14,714 nucleotides of DNA from Actinomycetota bacterium (GTDB taxonomy: Bacteria; Actinomycetota; Actinomycetes; Streptosporangiales; Streptosporangiaceae), in assembly GCA_003140115.1 (NCBI GenBank), contig PLIQ01000377.1, positions 1 to 14,714 of the forward strand, written 5' to 3'. A program made the position numbers and the translations under genes. Shown piece by piece: positions 1 through 6,811 of this stretch. The notes beneath the pieces are model-generated. The model had not been told where the DNA came from and did no database searches. It saw only the letters and a program-made list of their open reading frames with translations. The number at the start of each line of letters is the position of its first letter. The stretch's first letter is position 1.

Positions 1-737
1 AGCCCTTGCGCGCGGTCGGTCTCGAAGCGCATCAGGCCCCTGACGGCGGGGCCCGCGCTCGGTGCGGCCAGGTCGGCCTCGGTGACGCTGAAGCGCTCCA
101 GGTCCTCGGCGGGCAGGTAGATCCGCCCGTTGGCCAGGTCCTCGGCCACGTCCTGCCAGTGCTCGGCCAGTTGCAGGGCGGTGCAGATGTGATCGGAGAG
201 GGCGATGCGTTCCGGGGTGGCGACGCCGAAGATATACAGCACGATCTGGCCCACCGGGTTGGCGGACAGCTCGCAGTACCTGGCCAGCTCGGCGAAGGTC
301 TGGTAGCGGGTGACCCGCTGGTCCTGGCGGTTGGCCTGGATCAGGTCCCGCAGCGGCTGGGCCGGGACGTGGCACTCGGCCACGGTCACGGCCATGTTCC
401 GCATCACCGGCGAGTGCGGGGTCGCGCCCTGGGAGATGCGGTCCACGTCGGCGTCGAGTTCGTCCAGCAGGCGCAGCCTCAGGTCGGCGTCGGCCTGGCC
501 GGTCTCGCGCGCTTCGTCGCCCAGGTCGTCGGTCAGCCGGGCGAAGCCGTACAGCGCGGTCAGGTGCCGCCGGCGGACGGCCGGCAGCACGCGCAGGGCG
601 ACGGGAAAGTTCTCCCCGGAGGCGTTGGCCACCACCTCTTCGGCGCGCGTGACCCCCGGGCGGACGTGCTCGCGCACGCCGGCCCGGTCCGTTTCGCTGC
701 TGCCCCCGGCCACCCCGCTATTTTCCAGGGAATTCAC
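1..737 (-). CDS. hpnC: Squalene synthase HpnC (hydroxysqualene-forming), 3'-truncated by window edge
   Basis: Trans-isoprenyl diphosphate synthase of the squalene/phytoene synthase family. In the HpnCDE route HpnD makes presqualene diphosphate, HpnC converts it to hydroxysqualene, and HpnE reduces that to squalene for hopanoids. The 245 visible residues contain the HpnC-like N-terminal signature GENFPVALRVLPAVRRRHL (41-59), the first Asp-rich motif DDLGDE (70-75), YCELSANPVG (154-163) and the second Asp-rich region AEHWQDVAEDLANGRIYLP (191-209). The C-terminal part lies left of the window. The GTG at 737 is the chosen start. It has no convincing Shine-Dalgarno sequence, so the in-frame TTG at 749 or an internal GTG (V9) is possible. 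An ATG at 739 overlaps the start but is out of frame and is followed at once by TGA. The first 35 residues are poorly conserved in type. The gene is divergent from the phosphoesterase gene. The family call is strong; HpnC rather than HpnD rests on the N-terminal signature. Confidence 0.9.
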   Translation of the reverse strand, partial: MNSLENSGVAGGSSETDRAGVREHVRPGVTRAEEVVANASGENFPVALRVLPAVRRRHLTALYGFARLTDDLGDEARETGQADADLRLRLLDELDADVDRISQGATPHSPVMRNMAVTVAECHVPAQPLRDLIQANRQDQRVTRYQTFAELARYCELSANPVGQIVLYIFGVATPERIALSDHICTALQLAEHWQDVAEDLANGRIYLPAEDLERFSVTEADLAAPSAGPAVRGLMRFETDRAQG

Positions 738-753
738 ATTTAATTGCAAACAA

Positions 754-767
754 TGACGCGTGCGTCA
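754..767. promoter_or_regulatory. Palindromic operator-like site TGACGC-GT-GCGTCA
   Basis: A perfect 6-bp inverted repeat with a 2-bp spacer lies 17 bp upstream of the proposed hpnC start. Its TGACG/CGTCA halves resemble the shorter TGACGTCA palindrome at 898-905 in the same gap. The size and symmetry fit a dimeric regulator site that could act on hpnC. The cognate regulator cannot be named from sequence. Confidence 0.4.
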
Positions 768-789
768 CCTGACAGGCGTGTCGGTCAGG
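768..789. repeat. Inverted repeat CCTGAC ... GTCAGG
   Basis: Six-bp arms at 768-773 and 784-789 flank a 10-nt centre that itself holds GACA/TGTC (771-774 and 779-782, sharing bases with the outer arm). It directly abuts the palindrome at 754-767. It could be a second half of a compound operator or a small hairpin in the hpnC leader. There is no further evidence of function. Confidence 0.35.
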
Positions 790-792
790 CGA

Positions 793-813
793 ACGCCCCG
801 GGCGCCGGGGCGT
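793..813. repeat. GC-rich perfect hairpin, 9-bp stem and 3-nt loop
   Basis: The arms ACGCCCCGG (793-801) and CCGGGGCGT (805-813) are perfect complements around GCG. A second, outer pair GAACGCC (791-797) and GGCGTTC (816-822) gives an alternative pairing. No U-run follows on either strand, and the site lies between divergent genes, so a simple terminator is unlikely. It could be a leader structure of the minus-strand transcript or a protein site. Confidence 0.45.
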
Positions 814-860
814 GAGGCGTTCACCACTATTCGCGCAGGATACGCCGTGGGAAAAATAGT

Positions 861-890
861 TTGCAGTACCGAACAACGTTATGCTAGGTA
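861..890 (+). promoter_or_regulatory. Putative vegetative promoter for the phosphoesterase gene
   Basis: TTGCAG (861-866) is separated by 18 bp from TAGGTA (885-890) within the most AT-rich part of the gap. This resembles actinobacterial sigma-A type promoters (TTGACN ... TANNNT) but is not a perfect match. It would give a leader of roughly 200 nt before the ATG at 1101, and that leader would include the TGACGTCA palindrome at 898-905. Confidence 0.35.
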
Positions 891-897
891 ATACACC

Positions 898-905
898 TGA
901 CGTCA
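898..905. promoter_or_regulatory. TGACGTCA palindrome just downstream of the putative promoter
   Basis: A perfect 8-bp palindrome is embedded in CTGACGTCATTGTCAG, which adds a weaker CTGAC ... GTCAG symmetry. Its position 8-15 bp after the putative -10 element places it over a likely transcription start, where a repressor could bind. Its half-sites match those of the 754-767 palindrome. Confidence 0.3.
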
Positions 906-1083
906 TTGTCAGTTTCGTGGATGTTACGCGGCAATGTTATTTACGGGGCGGTCGGGCCCCTCACGCGGGGCGCCGCGTCACCCTTGGTACCTGATCGCCG
1001 GCGCGTCGTGCCACCTGCGGGTATTCGTCCGGTCTTACCATCATGTTGGCCGGCTCGTTCCGTGGCCAGTGCTTAGCGATGCA

Positions 1084-1091
1084 GGTGGAGG
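1084..1091 (+). promoter_or_regulatory. Ribosome binding site of the phosphoesterase gene
   Basis: GGTGGAGG lies 9 nt before the ATG at 1101. The next codons encode the signal peptide, which fixes this start over downstream alternatives. Confidence 0.6.
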
Positions 1092-1100
1092 TAGTCGCCC

Positions 1101-3248
1101 ATGGCCGCCACGAGGCTGATGACCGTCGCCGCGGGCGGCGCCGTGGTGCTCGGCATGCTGGCCGGGCCGGCCATGGCCGCGCCCGGGTTGGGGCGGGCGG
1201 CGGCGGATCTGACCACTACGACCTGCGCCCTGGGTGCGAACGGGTCGTCGGTCAAGCACGTCATCTACATCCAGTTCGACAACGTGCACTACACCCGGGA
1301 CAACCCGAACGTACCGAGCGACCTGGAGCAGATGCCGAACCTGCTCGACTTCATCACCGGCAACGGGACGCTGATCTCGCGCGAGCACACCCCGCTGATC
1401 GCGTACCCGGCCGACGACGTGGTGACCTCCGAGACCGGTCTGTACGGCGGCGACCTGGGCGTTCCGGTCGCGAACGAGTACAACTACTACACGCCGGGCG
1501 GGTCCACCGACACGGCCGGGGCGTTCGCCTACTGGACCGACCCGGTCGTCGACTACAACACCACGACCAGCGCTCCGGTCGGTGACAGCGACTACACGCT
1601 GGTCACCCCGCAGGGCCAGAACGCCCCGGCACCGTGGGTGCCCTACACCCGGGCGGGCTGCGATTTCGGCTCGGTGGCGGCGGCCGACACCGAACTGGAG
1701 AACACCCTGCCCGACATCCCGCTGGTGTACGGGGCGAACTCGACCGAGGCCCAAGAGGCCGAGAACCCCAAGCTGGCGTACCAGGCCGAGGCCGACTTCA
1801 TGGGCCTGTCCGTGCACTGCGCGCAGGGGTCGGCCATGTGCGCGGCCTCGCATGGCGGGGTGGCCGACCTGCTGCCCGACGAGCCGGACGGGTACAGCGG
1901 GTACCAGGCGTTGTTCGGCAACAAGGTCATCCAGCCAGTGATCAGCCCGTCCGGCCCGGTGCGCGACCTGAACGGGAACGTCATCAAGGATCCGACCGGC
2001 GACATCGGCTTCCCCGGGTACGACGGGCTGACCGGCCCGGTGGGGCTGGCCTACACCCTGTACATGCAGACGCACGGCATCCCCGTCACCTTCACCTACC
2101 TGTCCGACGTGCACGACAACTGGACCACCGGGGCCGGCCTGGGTCCAGGCAGCGCCGCCTACGAGAGCCAGCTGCGGCAGGAGAATGCGGCGTTCGGCAC
2201 GTTCTTCAAGGATCTGGCCGCGGCCGGGATCACCAAGGCCAACACGCTGTTCGTGATCACCGCCGACGAGGGCGCCCACTTCGTCGGCTCCGCACCCACC
2301 CCGGCCGACTGCAACGGCGTGACGATCGCCTGCTCCTACGGCAAGGTCGGCGAGGTGGACGGCAACCTGACCGGGATGCTGGCGGCCAAGAGCGTCACCA
2401 CTGCCTTCGACGTGGCGGCGGACTCCGCGCCGGTCATCTACGTGCACGGGCAGCCGGCCGCGACGTCGGCCCCGGTCCGGGCCATGGAGCGGGCGGCTGC
2501 GGGGCTCACCGCGAACGACCTGGCCACCGGGCAGACCGTCGCGCTGACCGGCTACCTGGCCGACCCGGCCGAAATGAACATCCTGCACATGATCACCGGG
2601 GATCCGAAACGGACCGGCACGTTCGCGCTGTTCGCCAACCCGGACTTCGGGCTGAGCAGCGGGCCGGCCAGCTGCGGCAGCTCGTGCGTCAGCGAGCCGA
2701 GCGGGCAGGACGCGTGGAACGACGGCGACGTGGCGCCGCAGACCAACACGACCTGGCTCGGCCTGGTCGGGCCCGGCGTGGTGCAGATGGGCGTCAACAG
2801 CACGATCTGGTCCGACCACACCGACATCCAGCCCACGATGATGGCCCTGCTCGGGCTCAAGGATGATTACACCCCGGACGGCGTGGTCCTGGGCCACGTC
2901 ATCGAGTCGTCGGCGCTGCCGCGGGCCATGCTGATCAACTACCCGACGCTGACCAAGCTCGGCCAGGTCTATACCCAGCTCGAGGCGGCGGTCGGGCAGT
3001 TCGGGCTGGCCACGCTCACCGCCTCGACCCGGGCTCTGGCCAGTGACTCCCCCGGCGACGCCACCTACACCGGCATCGAGAACCAGCTGCGGGCGCTCGG
3101 CGCGGCGCGCGACACCCTGGTCGGACAGATGCAGACCCTGCTCATCGGCGCCGAGTTCGGCAACACCCCGATCAGCGCCAAGGCCGCCCAGAAGCTCATC
3201 TCCCAGGCCAACGCCCTCCTAGCCCAGGCCGGCGCGCTGGCTAAATAA
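1101..3248 (+). CDS. Secreted phosphoesterase-like protein, alkaline phosphatase superfamily
   Basis: A 715-residue exported protein. An N-terminal signal peptide of Sec type (hydrophobic residues 8-25, likely cleavage after AMA at 24-26, no twin arginine) precedes an alkaline-phosphatase-superfamily domain. Candidate metal or catalytic motifs are VIYIQFDN (D60), HTPLIAYPADD (T97 a candidate nucleophile), SDVHDN (D336, H338), VITADEGAH (D389, E390, H393) and WSDHTDIQPT (D572, H573). Eight cysteines (42, 187, 240, 247, 404, 411, 525, 529) suit disulfides in an exported protein. Residues from about 610 to 715 form an Ala/Leu/Gln-rich, helical-looking C-terminal extension. The ATG at 1101 is supported by GGTGGAGG at 1084-1091 with 9-nt spacing. 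The substrate (phosphomonoester, phosphodiester or lipid head group) cannot be told. The 3' end overlaps the convergent phosphatase gene by 30 bp. Confidence 0.8.
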   Translation: MAATRLMTVAAGGAVVLGMLAGPAMAAPGLGRAAADLTTTTCALGANGSSVKHVIYIQFDNVHYTRDNPNVPSDLEQMPNLLDFITGNGTLISREHTPLIAYPADDVVTSETGLYGGDLGVPVANEYNYYTPGGSTDTAGAFAYWTDPVVDYNTTTSAPVGDSDYTLVTPQGQNAPAPWVPYTRAGCDFGSVAAADTELENTLPDIPLVYGANSTEAQEAENPKLAYQAEADFMGLSVHCAQGSAMCAASHGGVADLLPDEPDGYSGYQALFGNKVIQPVISPSGPVRDLNGNVIKDPTGDIGFPGYDGLTGPVGLAYTLYMQTHGIPVTFTYLSDVHDNWTTGAGLGPGSAAYESQLRQENAAFGTFFKDLAAAGITKANTLFVITADEGAHFVGSAPTPADCNGVTIACSYGKVGEVDGNLTGMLAAKSVTTAFDVAADSAPVIYVHGQPAATSAPVRAMERAAAGLTANDLATGQTVALTGYLADPAEMNILHMITGDPKRTGTFALFANPDFGLSSGPASCGSSCVSEPSGQDAWNDGDVAPQTNTTWLGLVGPGVVQMGVNSTIWSDHTDIQPTMMALLGLKDDYTPDGVVLGHVIESSALPRAMLINYPTLTKLGQVYTQLEAAVGQFGLATLTASTRALASDSPGDATYTGIENQLRALGAARDTLVGQMQTLLIGAEFGNTPISAKAAQKLISQANALLAQAGALAK

Positions 3249-4355
3249 CGTGCGCCAGATGAGGACCAGGGCGCAGTCGTCGGAGCCGCCGCCTGCGCGC
3301 TGCAGGTTGGCCACCAGGGCCGGGGCGCCGGCCTTGAAGCCGCTGGTCAGCATGCGTTCGGCCTCGCCGAGCAGGCGGTCGGTGCCGGCGTCGATGTCAC
3401 GGCCGGGCGACTCTACCAGCCCGTCGGTGTAGAGCATCAGGGCGTCGCCGCGCTGCAGCACGCCGCGCTCGGTCTCGGCCGCGGCCCCGCGCAGGTCGGG
3501 GACCACGCCGAGGACGATCCCGTGGGCCCTGGTCAGGCGCCAGCGGCCCGCCGCCGCGTCGTAGTGCACGGCGGGCAGGTGCCCGGCCGAATCGATCACG
3601 TACTCCCCCGAGGCCAGGTCGAGCGACAGGTGCACCGCGGTGACGAAGCCCTCCGTGGCCGAGCCGCGCCGCATGTAGGCGTTGCAGGCGGGCAGGAACT
3701 CCTCTCTCGGTACCGAGCCGAGCAGCCCGCCGAAGGCGCCGGACAGCAGCAGGGCCCTGGTCCCGGCGTCGATGCCCTTGCCGGACACGTCGACCAGGGC
3801 GACCTCAAGCGTCTTGCCGTCGCAGAACGACACCACGAAGTCGCCGCCGAACGAGGAGCCGCCGGCCGGCTTGAGCACCGCCGACGAGCCCCACCCCTCG
3901 CCCAGCGGGGGCAGCTTGCCCTGGGCCTGGATGCGGTCCCGCAACTCCAGCAGCATCCGGTCGCCGCGCAGGCCCTGGACGCCGAGCTTCTTGCGGGTCC
4001 GGGCCAGGACGTAGGCGAAGGCGGCGGTCAGCACGATGGTGGCCACGATCCCGGGGCCGGCCTTGCCCTTGACCACGTCGTAGATCACCGCGCCGGCCAC
4101 GACGGCGAAGAAGATGCGCAGCGCCCGGGGCCACATCAGCAGGCCGCCGGCCAGGATGGGCAAGATCATCACGCCGGGCGAGAACCACCGCACGGAGACG
4201 TGCACCGCGCCCACCGAGATGGCGATCACCGCGACCGACAAGGTGAACGCCATCCGCCGGTTCCTGGTGATGAACTGCTTGGTCAGCTGGGCCCGCAGCA
4301 ACCTGACGATGCGCCCCGCGCCGCGGCGGCCACGGATCGGGGGCCGGGTCACCAT
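3219..4355 (-). CDS. Membrane PP2C/SpoIIE-type serine phosphatase
   Basis: A 378-residue protein with a basic N-terminus, about four membrane segments (roughly 37-53, 60-76, 79-95, 102-118) and a cytoplasmic PP2C-like SpoIIE domain (about 150-368). Visible motifs are FGGDF (169-173, metal-binding Asp172), LVDVSGKG (187-194, D189), SAGHLP (256-261), LYTDGL (308-313, D311) and GGSDDCALV (356-364, D359/D360). This set is typical of RsbU/SpoIIE phosphatases that dephosphorylate anti-anti-sigma factors in partner-switching circuits. No anti-sigma kinase or STAS protein is in the window, so the partner is unknown. The ATG at 4355 (Met-Val) has no clear Shine-Dalgarno sequence; GTG codon 2 is an alternative. 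There is no PAS or GAF sensor, so the membrane region probably provides localisation or sensing. The last 30 bp are antisense to the end of the phosphoesterase gene. Confidence 0.88.
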   Translation of the reverse strand: MVTRPPIRGRRGAGRIVRLLRAQLTKQFITRNRRMAFTLSVAVIAISVGAVHVSVRWFSPGVMILPILAGGLLMWPRALRIFFAVVAGAVIYDVVKGKAGPGIVATIVLTAAFAYVLARTRKKLGVQGLRGDRMLLELRDRIQAQGKLPPLGEGWGSSAVLKPAGGSSFGGDFVVSFCDGKTLEVALVDVSGKGIDAGTRALLLSGAFGGLLGSVPREEFLPACNAYMRRGSATEGFVTAVHLSLDLASGEYVIDSAGHLPAVHYDAAAGRWRLTRAHGIVLGVVPDLRGAAAETERGVLQRGDALMLYTDGLVESPGRDIDAGTDRLLGEAERMLTSGFKAGAPALVANLQRAGGGSDDCALVLIWRTLFSQRAGLG

Positions 4356-4563
4356 GTCGCGCGCCGGGTAAGCGTCATGCCAAACCGGCTCGCGAGGGGC
4401 GACCCACGGGGCCTGCGCGAGCGGCCCGGGAACACGTTGCGGGAGGTCAGGTCAGGGGCTCTTTGCATAACGCGAAATTGAGGCAGAGGGCACACTGTAG
4501 TCGATCAGGGCTGGACGGCCTAAACCAGTCGCGCCACGGCAGCGGGCGGGGTACGAAGGCATC
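4356..4563. other. Divergent intergenic gap, no clear signals
   Basis: A 208-bp gap between the divergent phosphatase and acetyltransferase genes. It must hold both promoters, but I find no good -35/-10 pair. The most AT-rich segment is at about 4461-4480. A short direct repeat (GGTCA twice, 4445-4454) is present. No RNA gene or terminator was recognised. Confidence 0.4.
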
Positions 4564-5850
4564 ATGACGACATCGGCCCCGCGCGGCGATCACCCGTATC
4601 CGATCAGGCCGGTCAGCTCCGAGGAGTTCGACGCCTTCCGCACCGTGGACATGCACGCCTTCCACGGCTCACCGCTGTCCGAAGAAGACCGGCAGCTGGT
4701 TCTGTTGAACCTGGAGTTCGACCGCACGCTGGCCGCCTTCGACGGCGGCACGCTGGTCGGAACCGCGGGCGCCTTCAGCTTCCAGCTCACCGTGCCCGGG
4801 CTCCAGACGCTGCCCGCGGCCGGCGTGACGTGGGTCAGCGTGCTGCCCTCGCACCGGCGCCGGGGCGTGCTGAGCGCCATGATGCGCCGCCAGCTCGCCG
4901 ACGTCCGGGACCGCGGCGAGCCGCTGGCGGTGCTGTGGGCCTCGGAGTCGGTGATCTACTCCCGGTTCGGGTACGGCCGGGCGATGTGGCACGCCGACTT
5001 CACCCTGCACCGCGGCGAGGGCACGCTGGCCCGGACCGCTCCGGCGTACGACGGCTTGCGGCTGCGGATCGCGGAGCCGGCGTCGGTTCTGCCGGAGCTG
5101 GCTAAGGTCTACGACACGGTCCTGCCGTGGCGGCCCGGCTTCATCGCGCGGACCGAGTCGTGGTGGCAGCGCCCGGTGTACGACCCGCCGGAGCGGCGGC
5201 AGAACACGAGCCCGCTGCACTGCGTGCTGGCCGAGGACGACAGCGGGCCGCGGGGTTACGCAACTTATTCGGCCGAGGGCCGCTGGGACCGTGACACGTC
5301 GCTGCCGGACGGCTCCTTGACCGTGCGGGAAATGGTTGCCAGCGACGCCGCGGCCAGCGCCGCGCTGGCGGCTGACCTGCTCAGCCGGGATCTGGTCGCG
5401 GAGTTCCACGTGCGCGGACGGCCCGTCGATGACCCGCTGCTGTTCCAGCTGGCCGACCCCCGGCGGGCGCGGCCGCGGCTGACGGACGCGCTGTGGGTGC
5501 GGATCATCAACGTCCCCGGTGCGCTGACCCGGCGCCGGTACTCCGCCCCCGCCGACGTGGTCATCGAGGTACGCGACGAGCTGCTGCCGGCCAACGCCGG
5601 GCGGTGGCGGCTGACCACGGCCGGCGCCCCGCCGGACGGCGGCGGCCTGGAGGCTTCCTGCGTTCCGGCCTCGGGTGCGCCGGACGTGGTGCTCGACGTC
5701 AGGGAGCTCGGGGCGGCCTACCTGGGCGGCACCACGCTGGGCGCGCTGGCCACCGCAGGGCTCGTGACCGAAGGCCGTCCCGGCGCCGTCCGGCAGCTCT
5801 CCACCGCACTGTCCTGGGACCCCGCTCCCTGGTGCCCGGTCAACTTCTAG
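4564..5850 (+). CDS. eis: Eis-family GNAT N-acetyltransferase
   Basis: A 428-residue acetyl-CoA-dependent N-acetyltransferase of the Eis type. The family acetylates amines, including aminoglycosides, and Eis of M. tuberculosis is the reference member. The N-terminal GNAT domain contains GVTWVSVLPSHRRRGVLSAMM (87-107), the acetyl-CoA pyrophosphate-binding loop. SVIYSRFGYGRA follows at 129-140, with Tyr132 at the place of the catalytic tyrosine (Tyr126 in M. tuberculosis). A middle GNAT-like part and a C-terminal SCP2-like part follow, and the protein ends in ...PWCPVNF. A C-terminal Phe carboxylate is catalytically important in Eis, so the intact end argues for an active enzyme. The start ATG is preceded by GAAGG (4555-4559) at short spacing. 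The natural substrate is unknown; antibiotic acetylation is a family possibility, not shown here. Confidence 0.85.
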   Translation: MTTSAPRGDHPYPIRPVSSEEFDAFRTVDMHAFHGSPLSEEDRQLVLLNLEFDRTLAAFDGGTLVGTAGAFSFQLTVPGLQTLPAAGVTWVSVLPSHRRRGVLSAMMRRQLADVRDRGEPLAVLWASESVIYSRFGYGRAMWHADFTLHRGEGTLARTAPAYDGLRLRIAEPASVLPELAKVYDTVLPWRPGFIARTESWWQRPVYDPPERRQNTSPLHCVLAEDDSGPRGYATYSAEGRWDRDTSLPDGSLTVREMVASDAAASAALAADLLSRDLVAEFHVRGRPVDDPLLFQLADPRRARPRLTDALWVRIINVPGALTRRRYSAPADVVIEVRDELLPANAGRWRLTTAGAPPDGGGLEASCVPASGAPDVVLDVRELGAAYLGGTTLGALATAGLVTEGRPGAVRQLSTALSWDPAPWCPVNF

Positions 5851-5909
5851 GAGCCGTTTCCGGGTTGTCCCACGGGAACCGGGCCTGCGACAATGGGTTC
5901 GTGGCGGCC

Positions 5910-6254
5910 ATGAAGGTGACGATCAGCGCCGCGATGCGGGCCCGGGACGTGTCCCGGCCGCACGCCGAGCACCTAGCCTTCGCCGAGGCGGCCGAAGCCG
6001 ACGCGGTGCGCGGCCGGCCCGCGGGGCCGGTGGTTCCGGCGGGGCCGGTGGTTCCGGCGGATGCGGGCGGCGCCGGGGCGGTCGGGGACGGCGGTCGGCG
6101 GCGCGAGGCGGCCTCGCCGGACGAGAGGCGGCCGGCGGACGAGAGACGAGAGAGCGAGCGGACCGATGGCGGGGCGACCCGGCCGGGCGGGGCGCGGCGG
6201 CGATGGCGATCGGGTGGATCGGGGCGCGGCCGGGCGTCTCGGTTACGGCCCTAA
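5910..6254 (+). CDS. Small hypothetical protein with charged N-terminus and low-complexity tail
   Basis: I do not recognise this 114-residue product. It starts 59 bp after eis and ends 11 bp before the convergent rpiB. The ATG at 5910 is used; an in-frame GTG at 5901 would add three residues. The first 35 residues (MKVTISAAMRARDVSRPHAE then an Ala/Glu-rich helix) look protein-like, with strong G/C at third codon positions. From residue 39 the sequence turns Gly/Pro/Arg-rich and contains a tandem GPVVPA repeat (39-50). The last 35 codons include AGA, CGA, GGA, TCT and TTA, unlike neighbouring genes, so the end may be decayed, frameshifted or not translated as shown. There is no signal peptide or membrane segment. 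A real gene with a doubtful C-terminus is my best reading; non-coding is the alternative. Confidence 0.5.
   Translation: MKVTISAAMRARDVSRPHAEHLAFAEAAEADAVRGRPAGPVVPAGPVVPADAGGAGAVGDGGRRREAASPDERRPADERRESERTDGGATRPGGARRRWRSGGSGRGRASRLRP
6023..6058 (+). repeat. Perfect 18-bp tandem duplication
   Basis: GGGGCCGGTGGTTCCGGC occurs twice back to back (6023-6040 and 6041-6058). In the small gene it stays in frame and duplicates GPVVPA. Perfect identity suggests a recent slippage event. Confidence 0.85.
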
Positions 6255-6265
6255 TGGTGTTCGGG

Positions 6266-6736
6266 CTAGGCCGGGCGGGGTGGGAGTTCGCCGGTTATCT
6301 CGTAGCCGGTGATCTCGGCTAGGCGCCGGGCGTGCCGAGCCTCTCCGGAGAACGGGGTGGACAGGAAGATCCGGGTGAAGCCGATCGCGTCCTCGACGCT
6401 GTACATACGCGCGCCGAGGCTGAGCACGTTGGCGTCGTTGTGCAGGCGGGCCAGCTCAGCGGTCTCGTCGGTCCAGGCCACCGCCGCGCGGACGCCGGGG
6501 ATCTTGTTCACGGCGATCTGCTCTCCGTTCCCCGAGCCGCCGATCACGATGCCCACGCTGCCCGGGTCGCTGATGACGCCGTGGGCGGCGCTCATCACGT
6601 AGGGCGGGTAGTCGTCGTCCGGGGCGTACGTTTCCGGGCCACAGTCCACCGGCTCGTGGCCGGCTCCGGCCAGCCACTCGATGAGGCGGGTCTTCAGCTC
6701 GAAACCCGCATGATCGGATCCCAGGTAAACGCGCAC
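6266..6736 (-). CDS. rpiB: Ribose-5-phosphate isomerase B
   Basis: A 156-residue RpiB/LacAB-type sugar isomerase that interconverts ribose 5-phosphate and ribulose 5-phosphate in the non-oxidative pentose phosphate pathway. Visible features are YLGSDHAGFELK (4-15), the active-site segment GGSGNGEQIAVNKIPGVRAAVAW (66-88) and LHNDANVLSLGARM (98-111), with phosphate-contacting residues expected around His99 and Arg110. The actinobacterial form has Ser (here S68) and Glu (E72) where many RpiBs use a catalytic Cys, and this protein follows that pattern. The start is GTG at 6736, placed by the family's N-terminus. It has no Shine-Dalgarno sequence and directly abuts a strong hairpin (6737-6763). 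It is probably co-transcribed with the upstream thiol protein gene, 75 bp away on the same strand. Confidence 0.95.
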   Translation of the reverse strand: MRVYLGSDHAGFELKTRLIEWLAGAGHEPVDCGPETYAPDDDYPPYVMSAAHGVISDPGSVGIVIGGSGNGEQIAVNKIPGVRAAVAWTDETAELARLHNDANVLSLGARMYSVEDAIGFTRIFLSTPFSGEARHARRLAEITGYEITGELPPRPA

Positions 6737-6763
6737 GGGGGCCAGTCTGCCAGACCGGCCCCC
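6737..6763 (-). repeat. Strong stem-loop directly abutting the rpiB GTG start
   Basis: GGGGGCC (6737-6743) pairs with GGCCCCC (6757-6763). After one mismatch GTCTG (6745-6749) pairs with CAGAC (6751-6755), giving a nearly continuous 12-13-bp stem with a tiny loop. In the minus-strand mRNA its last base is immediately followed by the GTG. No U-run follows, so it is not a classic terminator. It occupies the place of the ribosome-binding site and could control rpiB translation or mark mRNA processing between the two genes. Confidence 0.65.
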
Positions 6764-6811
6764 GGCACAGACCGGCAGCCGCCGACGGGCCCGAACCTCT
6801 GGGTAAAGGAC

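Larger units (their letters stand above)
738..1100. other. Gene-free divergent intergenic region with clustered inverted repeats
   Basis: This is the longest stretch without a supported gene (363 bp), between the divergent hpnC and phosphoesterase genes. I see no convincing ORF: the short reading frames lack plausible start contexts and recognisable protein. It holds three adjacent inverted repeats (754-767, 768-789, 793-813), a comparatively AT-rich segment at about 825-945 with a promoter-like pair (861-890), and a TGACGTCA palindrome (898-905). The octamer CACCTGAC occurs twice, at 766-773 and 894-901. No tRNA-like fold or T-tract terminator was found. Confidence 0.6.

Noticed and set aside
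718..906. Short minus-strand ORF upstream of and overlapping the start of hpnC
   Set aside because: It has no ribosome-binding site or recognisable protein and runs through the inverted-repeat cluster; a leader peptide is possible but unsupported.
1041..2897. Minus-strand open frame of about 618 codons opposite the phosphoesterase gene
   Set aside because: Its Gly/Arg/Val/His-rich composition is the usual antisense shadow of a GC-rich gene. It has no domain, and the plus-strand product has a signal peptide and motifs.
5857..5885. Possible terminator hairpin after eis (TCCC-AC-GGGA core)
   Set aside because: The pairing is short and interrupted, and no U-run follows.
6118..6160. GACGAGAG-like short repeats as a possible CRISPR or regulatory array
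   Set aside because: The units are too short and irregular, without spacers, and lie in a low-complexity segment.
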